From contig NZ_CP054139.1 of NCBI RefSeq assembly GCF_013283875.1, positions 930,001-994,000 of the forward strand: a stretch of 64,000 bases of DNA, given 5' to 3'. This document shows, piece by piece, positions 58,947-64,000 of the stretch (positions are counted from its first letter, which is position 1; every line of letters begins with the position of its first letter). This DNA comes from Mucilaginibacter mali (GTDB lineage Bacteria; Bacteroidota; Bacteroidia; Sphingobacteriales; Sphingobacteriaceae). The translations under genes were made by a program, and so were the position numbers. The notes under the pieces are model-generated. The model searched no databases, was not told the DNA's origin, and saw nothing but the letters and a program-made list of their open reading frames with translations.

Positions 58947-61226
58947 TTATACCTTTTGCACTGTTTTGTTTGAAATATCGGTAACAACTTTATCCAGTTC
59001 CTGCGCGGTGGTCATTATATAATCCAGTAATTCTGCCTCGATATCGTTACCGGTTTGGTGTTCCTCCTTCATTAGCCCTACCAGGCCCATCAGGCGGGCC
59101 AGCGGCGCGCGCACCAGGTGCGATTGCATCCAGGCGATATCCCACAATTGCGATTCGGCTATTTTGGTGCTGGTGATATCCAGGCAGGAGCCGATCATTT
59201 TTTCGGGGCTGCCGGCGGCATCGCAAATTACCCTGCCCCATGATTTCAGGTGCCGCATTTCGCCATCGGGGCGCATGATCCGCTCTTCAAACACCGTGTC
59301 CTCGCGCGTGTGCAACGCATTAAGTATGATATTACTTACAGGCTCCCGGTCATCGGGGTGCAGCATGGAGAGGTAACTTTCGTAGGTGGCCATATGGTGC
59401 CTTTTATCCACGCCGTATATGTTATATAATACGTCCGACCATTCAACCGTATTATTTTTGATATCCCATTGCCAGTTGCCAAAGTTGGCGAGTTCCTGTC
59501 CCTGGGTCATCAGCATGGTGTTTTCTTCGATGATCCTTGCCCGCTGCTTATTTTCGAGGATAACCTTTAAAATAGCGGCCGATCGCTCGATGATCAGTTG
59601 CTCGGTATCGTCCGGTTCCTTCACCTCATCGTAGTACATGCCAAATACGGCCATTACGTCGCCATCGCTGTTGATGATAGGGCACGACCATGATGACCGG
59701 ATATTGTACTTTAAAGCGCAGTCCCTATATTTTTCCCACAAAGGGCTGGTTGATATATCGGCAACTATTATCTTTTCCTTGCGGTAGGCTGATGCACCGC
59801 AGGAGCCTGCCTGCGAACCGATGGGCTGACCGTTGATGGCATCTGTATAGTCCTTCGGGAGCGACGGCGCAGCCAGCGTGTATACCTTATTATTTTTAAC
59901 TTGTAATAAAGAGCATCGCATATGCGGTAACAGGTTTTCGATACCTTTCAGGTACATTACCAAAATGCTGTACTGGTCTTCCCCTTTATTGGCGGCAAGT
60001 TCCAGTACGCTTTTTTCGAGGTTATCCAGGCTGGCCATCAGCTTCGATTCAGTAATGTCGATCATTACCCCCCGCAATAGTTTAGGCTTGCCGTTTTCGG
60101 CAATAACCGATACCAGGTCTTTGATCCATACAATACCACCGTCGGCTTTGATCATGCGGTAATCAAAAACGTGGTTTAAAACCTCTTTGGTTTGATCCTG
60201 GCAGTAGGTTACGGCCCATTCACGGTCGTCCTGGTAAATGTGATTGGCCCAAAAATTGGGGTCGCTCAGCCATTGTTCGGGCGTATAACCAAGTATGCTT
60301 TTTATCTTGTTGCTGATGTAGGTAAACTTAAAAGTAGTGGCGTCGGCCTCCCATACCACACCCTCTACCGACTCTACCAGCGCCTGGTATTGGTTGCGCG
60401 ATTCGGTCAGCGCTTTTTCGGCTATTTTAGATGTGGTGATATCTTGTGTTACGCCGTATAATCGCACACATTGATCGTCCTTTACGTCGGCCTTACCTGT
60501 GCTGCGGATCCACCGTGCATTACCTGCCGCGGTAACTATTTCCAGTTCCACATCAAATACGCTGTTCCGTCCGGCGGCTTCATTTACCGCGTCGATGATA
60601 ATAGCCCGGTGGTAATCATCCTTATAAAAAGCCAGGCCCGATTCAAACGTTGGCTGATAGTCGGCCGGTACCTCGTATATTTCCTTCAGCACATCGCTCC
60701 AGGTGATGATATTATTGATCATATCAACCTCCCAATTGCCAATAAGGGCAATACGTTGCGATTCGCTTAAAAACTTCTCGTATTTAACAAGGTCTTCGCG
60801 GGTGGCGCGTTCGTTTTGCTTTGCGGCAACAAGTTCGGTAACATCGTTAATAATGCAGCTGATAAACTCCACTTCGCCATCATCGCCTAATATTGGGGTG
60901 CCGATAATATCGGCATATTTAACCCCGCTACCGGTTGGGGGGGGCTGAAGATCAAATTTAACGGAGGGCAGTTTTTGCGCTGTTTTATATTGCAGCGCAT
61001 GATGCAGCATGTGCGATACCTTTTCCACGCCAACCGAATGCGTCTGCAGCAAGCTGGTAAAACTGTTACCAGCCAGATCTCCCCGCGACGAATTAATGAA
61101 CGCCTCGCTGGCCGCGTTGGCAAAAGCGATGGTATAAGCAGGGTGGTCTGCCTTTAATAATAAGGTTGGTTGAGGGGAAGCATTAAATAAAACGCTCCAG
61201 TAGCTATTGTCTATCATATGATGCAT
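58947..61226 (-). CDS. multi-PAS/GAF sensor protein without kinase ATPase domain
   Basis: A 759-residue cytoplasmic sensor. Domains in order: a PAS (~8-130, [15 protein letters not shown]...), a second PAS/PAC (~155-275, with [22 protein letters not shown]), a third (~285-400, [17 protein letters not shown]), a GAF domain (~405-560) and a fourth PAS/PAC (~575-690, [24 protein letters not shown]). The last ~65 residues, [28 protein letters not shown]..., resemble a histidine-kinase DHp helix with the H-box His. There is no HATPase domain, so it cannot phosphorylate itself by ATP. Probably acts through dimerisation or as a phospho-acceptor. No response regulator lies next to it. Start could be three residues later. 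Confidence 0.85.
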   Translation of the reverse strand: MHHMIDNSYWSVLFNASPQPTLLLKADHPAYTIAFANAASEAFINSSRGDLAGNSFTSLLQTHSVGVEKVSHMLHHALQYKTAQKLPSVKFDLQPPPTGSGVKYADIIGTPILGDDGEVEFISCIINDVTELVAAKQNERATREDLVKYEKFLSESQRIALIGNWEVDMINNIITWSDVLKEIYEVPADYQPTFESGLAFYKDDYHRAIIIDAVNEAAGRNSVFDVELEIVTAAGNARWIRSTGKADVKDDQCVRLYGVTQDITTSKIAEKALTESRNQYQALVESVEGVVWEADATTFKFTYISNKIKSILGYTPEQWLSDPNFWANHIYQDDREWAVTYCQDQTKEVLNHVFDYRMIKADGGIVWIKDLVSVIAENGKPKLLRGVMIDITESKLMASLDNLEKSVLELAANKGEDQYSILVMYLKGIENLLPHMRCSLLQVKNNKVYTLAAPSLPKDYTDAINGQPIGSQAGSCGASAYRKEKIIVADISTSPLWEKYRDCALKYNIRSSWSCPIINSDGDVMAVFGMYYDEVKEPDDTEQLIIERSAAILKVILENKQRARIIEENTMLMTQGQELANFGNWQWDIKNNTVEWSDVLYNIYGVDKRHHMATYESYLSMLHPDDREPVSNIILNALHTREDTVFEERIMRPDGEMRHLKSWGRVICDAAGSPEKMIGSCLDITSTKIAESQLWDIAWMQSHLVRAPLARLMGLVGLMKEEHQTGNDIEAELLDYIMTTAQELDKVVTDISNKTVQKV

Positions 61227-61358
61227 ATGGCAATACCAGAAACTTTCATGCTAAATATAGCAACTCCTTTAGCTATTATAAAATTATTAATATTGGTGGA
61301 GAATATTATCATTTGCCGCCGAATATATACGCATTGCCAAATTGAGGACAACAGTTTT

Positions 61359-61366
61359 TATCTTTG
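61359..61366 (+). promoter_or_regulatory. -7 promoter element for phnA
   Basis: TATCTTTG matches TAnnTTTG perfectly, 13 bases before the ATG at 61380. A TTGC about 21 bases upstream may be the -33 element. Confidence 0.4.
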
Positions 61367-61379
61367 GCAAAATTTTAAT

Positions 61380-61718
61380 ATGACCGAATTAAGCCCCTGC
61401 CCGCTGTGCAAATCAACTTTTACCTATGAAATGGACAACCTGCTTGTTTGCCCCGAGTGCGGCCATGAGTGGAGCGCGGAAGAAAATAGTGCTGGCGAAC
61501 AGGAGTTTGTGGTAAAGGACAGCAACGGAAACATCCTGCAAAACGGGGATTCGGTGGTGGTTATCAAAAATCTGCCGGTAAAAGGCTCGTCGCAAAGCAT
61601 AAAGGCGGGCACCAAAGTAAAAAACATCCGTTTGGTAGATAGCGATCATAATATCGACTGCAAAATAGACGGCTTCGGCGCGATGGCGCTTAAATCGGAA
61701 TTTGTGAAAAAAGCGTAA
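61380..61718 (+). CDS. PhnA/YjdM-family zinc-ribbon protein
   Basis: A 112-residue cytoplasmic protein. The N-terminal zinc ribbon is CPLC (residues 7-10) and CPECGHEW (24-31). The C-terminal KOW-like beta-barrel domain has [43 protein letters not shown] and [24 protein letters not shown]. Despite its old name, the family has no proven role in phosphonate use. Start at 61380 puts the zinc ribbon at the N-terminus; an in-frame extension to 61218 lacks any signature and would overlap the PAS gene. Confidence 0.93.
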   Translation: MTELSPCPLCKSTFTYEMDNLLVCPECGHEWSAEENSAGEQEFVVKDSNGNILQNGDSVVVIKNLPVKGSSQSIKAGTKVKNIRLVDSDHNIDCKIDGFGAMALKSEFVKKA

Positions 61719-61781
61719 GCCAGATCGGTTCGGCCTTTAAAATCCCAGACTGATCTTCAGCGATTTTTCCGATATTTAGCC

Positions 61782-62513
61782 ATGCTGCGTCATACCGGAC
61801 AACGAAGAGGTTTTGTGCATAACCTGCGCCTGGCTATATTGCTTTGCCTGAATGCCGGCTTTATCAATGCCGCCGGCTTTATTGTTTTTGCCGTACTAAC
61901 AACTAATGTAACCGGCCATGCAGCCTTGCTGGCGGTTAACTTAACCACCGGGCAATTCCACTCGGCAAGTGTTGTTGCACTGTGGTTGTTATTGTTTTTG
62001 GCAGGGGCCTTTACATCCAGTTTATATATTGGGAAGGTTGGCCGCGATAAGCCGTTTGCGTATACGGCGCCTATTATAGCTATTATTGTAATTGTGCTGG
62101 CAGTTGCGTTTTTTGGCCATGATTACAAGCATACTTTGCCAAAAACCGAAATTTTTGCCGGTAGTTTATTGTTTGCAATGGGTATGCAAAACGCTTTGGT
62201 ATCTATGGTGTCCGGCTCAGTTGTACGGACGACGCACTTAACCGGAATGTTCACCGATCTTGGCATCGATCTTTCAAACGCTTTTTTATCACGCAAAAAA
62301 CTGAATCCAGTTGGCAACAGGCGCATCATTTTGCGGCTTTGCATTATCACGTTTTTTTTATTGGGTGGGTTGATTGGGGGCTTTTCTTTCCTTTACCTCA
62401 GTTTTTCGGCTTTTTACATCCCGGCCGGTTTATTACTTGTTGTTCTTTTCTACGATTATTTCCGCATGCGCGTTATCCTTATTCGTCATCGTTTGCGAAC
62501 ACCGGCAAATTAA
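61782..62513 (+). CDS. DUF1275 (YoaK-like) membrane protein
   Basis: A 243-residue membrane protein with about six transmembrane helices. The family pattern is clear: LNAGFINAAGFIVFAVLTTNVTGHAALLAV, then FAGSLLFAMGMQNALVSMVSGSVVRTTHLTGMFTDLGIDL. Function and substrate are unknown. The lipocalin gene begins 41 bases later on the same strand. Confidence 0.9.
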   Translation: MLRHTGQRRGFVHNLRLAILLCLNAGFINAAGFIVFAVLTTNVTGHAALLAVNLTTGQFHSASVVALWLLLFLAGAFTSSLYIGKVGRDKPFAYTAPIIAIIVIVLAVAFFGHDYKHTLPKTEIFAGSLLFAMGMQNALVSMVSGSVVRTTHLTGMFTDLGIDLSNAFLSRKKLNPVGNRRIILRLCIITFFLLGGLIGGFSFLYLSFSAFYIPAGLLLVVLFYDYFRMRVILIRHRLRTPAN

Positions 62514-62554
62514 ATTGGCAAGCCTTTTGCAGCAATAGCGGCATAAACACTGCC

Positions 62555-63145
62555 ATGAATACACAGATCAACCTTAAAAAATTAGCGCCCTATGCTGTAG
62601 CGGGCGCCGCAATTGCTGCGGGTATAACCCTATGGTCGGAGGCACAGAGTGGTTTACCTAAGGGTGCCATTGTGGTAAACAATTTTGAAATTAACAGCTA
62701 TTTAGGACAATGGTATGAAATAGCCCGTTTTAATTACCGCTTTGAAAAAGGACTGCAAAACGTTACCGCCCATTATTCGCTAAACAAGAACGGAACGGTT
62801 AAAGTAATTAACCGCGGCCAGGAAATATCCACCGGCCGATGGAGGGAAAGCACCGGTAAGGCCAAATTTGCCGGCGAAGAAAACATTGGTATGCTGAAAG
62901 TATCGTTCTTTGGGCCGTTTTATGCGGCCTATAACGTGATAGCTATTGCCGATGACTACCAGCATGCGCTTGTGGCCGGTAAAAATTTAGATTACCTGTG
63001 GCTATTGTCCCGTGCCCCGGAAATGCCCGACGCGGTACGAAACAGCTTCCTGCAAAAAGCATGGGCCATTGGTTATGATGTGGGTAAGCTGGTATGGACC
63101 CAACAGCAGGCGGCTGATGAAATGCCGATACCAACGGTTAGCTAA
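62555..63145 (+). CDS. bacterial lipocalin (Blc-like)
   Basis: A 196-residue protein with an N-terminal hydrophobic segment (about residues 12-27) that may be a membrane anchor or signal. The lipocalin motifs are NSYLGQWYEIARFNYRFEKGLQNVTAHYSLN (with the GxW motif), KVINRG, GKAKFAGEENIGMLKVSFFGPFYAAYNVIAI and LDYLWLLSRAPEMP. Blc proteins bind lipids or haem in the periplasm. No lipobox Cys is seen, unlike E. coli Blc. Start at 62555; a frame open to 62339 overlaps the membrane-protein gene. Confidence 0.9.
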   Translation: MNTQINLKKLAPYAVAGAAIAAGITLWSEAQSGLPKGAIVVNNFEINSYLGQWYEIARFNYRFEKGLQNVTAHYSLNKNGTVKVINRGQEISTGRWRESTGKAKFAGEENIGMLKVSFFGPFYAAYNVIAIADDYQHALVAGKNLDYLWLLSRAPEMPDAVRNSFLQKAWAIGYDVGKLVWTQQQAADEMPIPTVS

Positions 63146-63161
63146 TACATTCTGCTTGCCT

Positions 63162-64000
63162 TCACTTTTTTGATGAGATTAGATCGAGCGCGAAATTTAA
63201 TTCCGTATCGGCGCCTTTTAAAATATCGTCAATTTTGGGGCTAACCGCATATTCCGGCTCAACGCCCCGGCCTTTAGTAAAGGCAAGGGCGTTTGTTGTT
63301 TTTACTAAAGGTATTTGAACCCTTATTTTAGTATGCGGTAAAACCAACCTGCCGATATTGTGCGAGGTATTGCCCTCCATCGTTCCGCCGCTTTCTTCTC
63401 CAATAAATACAGCCCGTCCGTTTCCCTTTAGAAAATTAGCCACCACAGCTGCCATAGAGCCGGATGCGCCGTTGATGAGCACATATAAATTCCCTTTGTA
63501 ATGAGTGGCATTTGGTTGCTGCTTGCCAAGCAGCGGCATATACTTGTTTTTAAGCTGGTACATCCCTGTACTTGTTTGATTGACCAGCGAATCTGCAAAA
63601 AGCAGGTCTTTGCCGTTTTCCAGGTATTCGGCCACCGGCGCGTAGCCTTTAAATTTTAGTTCGGCAGCTTCAAAGTGTTTATACGGCTTTGTTAAAAGAT
63701 AGGTCAGCAACTTTTCGCCTGTACCATCGCCACCTTCGTTATTTCTCAGATCCAGGATCAGATTTTTGGTATGCTTTAAATTTAGTGTGGTGAAAACACT
63801 ATCGTACAGAACAGTAAAGTCTTGTTTAAAACGGTTTCGATGCCATTTTAAAAAGGAGGAGATACGCAGGTAAGCAATGTCTTTTTTTAGATATTTAAAC
63901 TCCAATGGAGCCGTCAATTTTGTTCGGCTGTAGAAAAAACGCTTATAGGTCTGTTCATCAAGGCCGGTGAGTGTTGCTACCTTCTTTTTTGACCGATCAG
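63162..64000 (-). CDS. S41-family peptidase, C-terminal part
   Basis: The frame stays open to base 64000, so the N-terminus lies beyond the window (about 279 residues visible). The S41 (C-terminal processing peptidase) core is seen as LDLRNNEGGDGTGEKLLTYLL, then YKGNLYVLINGASGSMAAVVANFLKGNGRAVFIGEESGGTMEGNTSH. The Ser in ASGSMAAV is at the expected nucleophile site, and EESGG follows as in the family. A PDZ domain may lie upstream. Probably a periplasmic or surface peptidase. Confidence 0.88.
   Translation of the reverse strand, partial: DRSKKKVATLTGLDEQTYKRFFYSRTKLTAPLEFKYLKKDIAYLRISSFLKWHRNRFKQDFTVLYDSVFTTLNLKHTKNLILDLRNNEGGDGTGEKLLTYLLTKPYKHFEAAELKFKGYAPVAEYLENGKDLLFADSLVNQTSTGMYQLKNKYMPLLGKQQPNATHYKGNLYVLINGASGSMAAVVANFLKGNGRAVFIGEESGGTMEGNTSHNIGRLVLPHTKIRVQIPLVKTTNALAFTKGRGVEPEYAVSPKIDDILKGADTELNFALDLISSKK

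Overview
The window looks like a chromosomal piece of a Bacteroidota bacterium, most likely a Sphingobacteriaceae member close to Mucilaginibacter or Pedobacter. The evidence is a SusC/SusD outer-membrane pair with an associated lipoprotein, a gliding-motility (type IX secretion) C-terminal domain, MG2-type and GH2 proteins typical of that phylum, and a perfect Bacteroidota promoter (TTTG-N19-TAnnTTTG) before rpsF. Many intergenic inverted repeats also look like those scattered through such genomes. No database was searched; all family names come from recognising sequence motifs.

Layout. 1-609: 3' part of bioD. 587-1919: two tandem secreted paralogues of unknown role. 2009-7103: lipoprotein, SusD and SusC. 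7257-8150: 3-hydroxyacyl-CoA dehydrogenase. 9093-12874: tyrosine/homogentisate breakdown (FAH-family hydrolase, HmgA, Hpd). 13128-21866: housekeeping and accessory enzymes (AlkD-like DNA repair, YciI-like, DUF1801/YdeI, methyltransferase, aldose epimerase-like, beta-propeller phosphoesterase, HAD acid phosphatase, UPF0175, MsrA). 21949-26933: an MG2-like surface protein and a GH2 glycosidase. 28486-29576: rpsF-rpsR-rplI. 29851-33941: MtgA, a membrane protein, truncated haemoglobin, phospholipase C-like protein and two conserved unknowns. 34058-38805: a T9SS-type protein, then a tight four-gene operon of three CBM9-like secreted paralogues and a trypsin-like protease. 39105-42382: a (Fe-S) oxidoreductase pair split by a DUF2750 gene, and a DUF892 protein. 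42627-43064: an Arr-type rifampin ADP-ribosyltransferase.

The most striking region is 43423-56184. Five co-directional, closely spaced genes encode two tail-fibre-like secreted proteins with a shared C-terminal module, a TcB/SpvB-like shell protein with a PKD domain, and an RHS-repeat protein whose last ~290 residues form an AT-rich toxin-like tip. The last is a pentapeptide-repeat protein starting 3 bases after the RHS stop codon, the position expected of an immunity gene. This resembles a Bacteroidota version of a Tc/RHS polymorphic toxin system. Directly downstream are three copies of a REP-like hairpin, a fragment of the RHS core end, and a REP-associated tyrosine transposase (RAYT) gene with an inverted REP copy overlapping its stop codon.

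56379-63145: a lipoprotein, tRNA-Phe, a malic enzyme lacking the usual C-terminal phosphotransacetylase domain, a multi-PAS/GAF sensor without an ATPase domain, PhnA, a DUF1275 membrane protein and a lipocalin. The window ends in a partial S41 peptidase.
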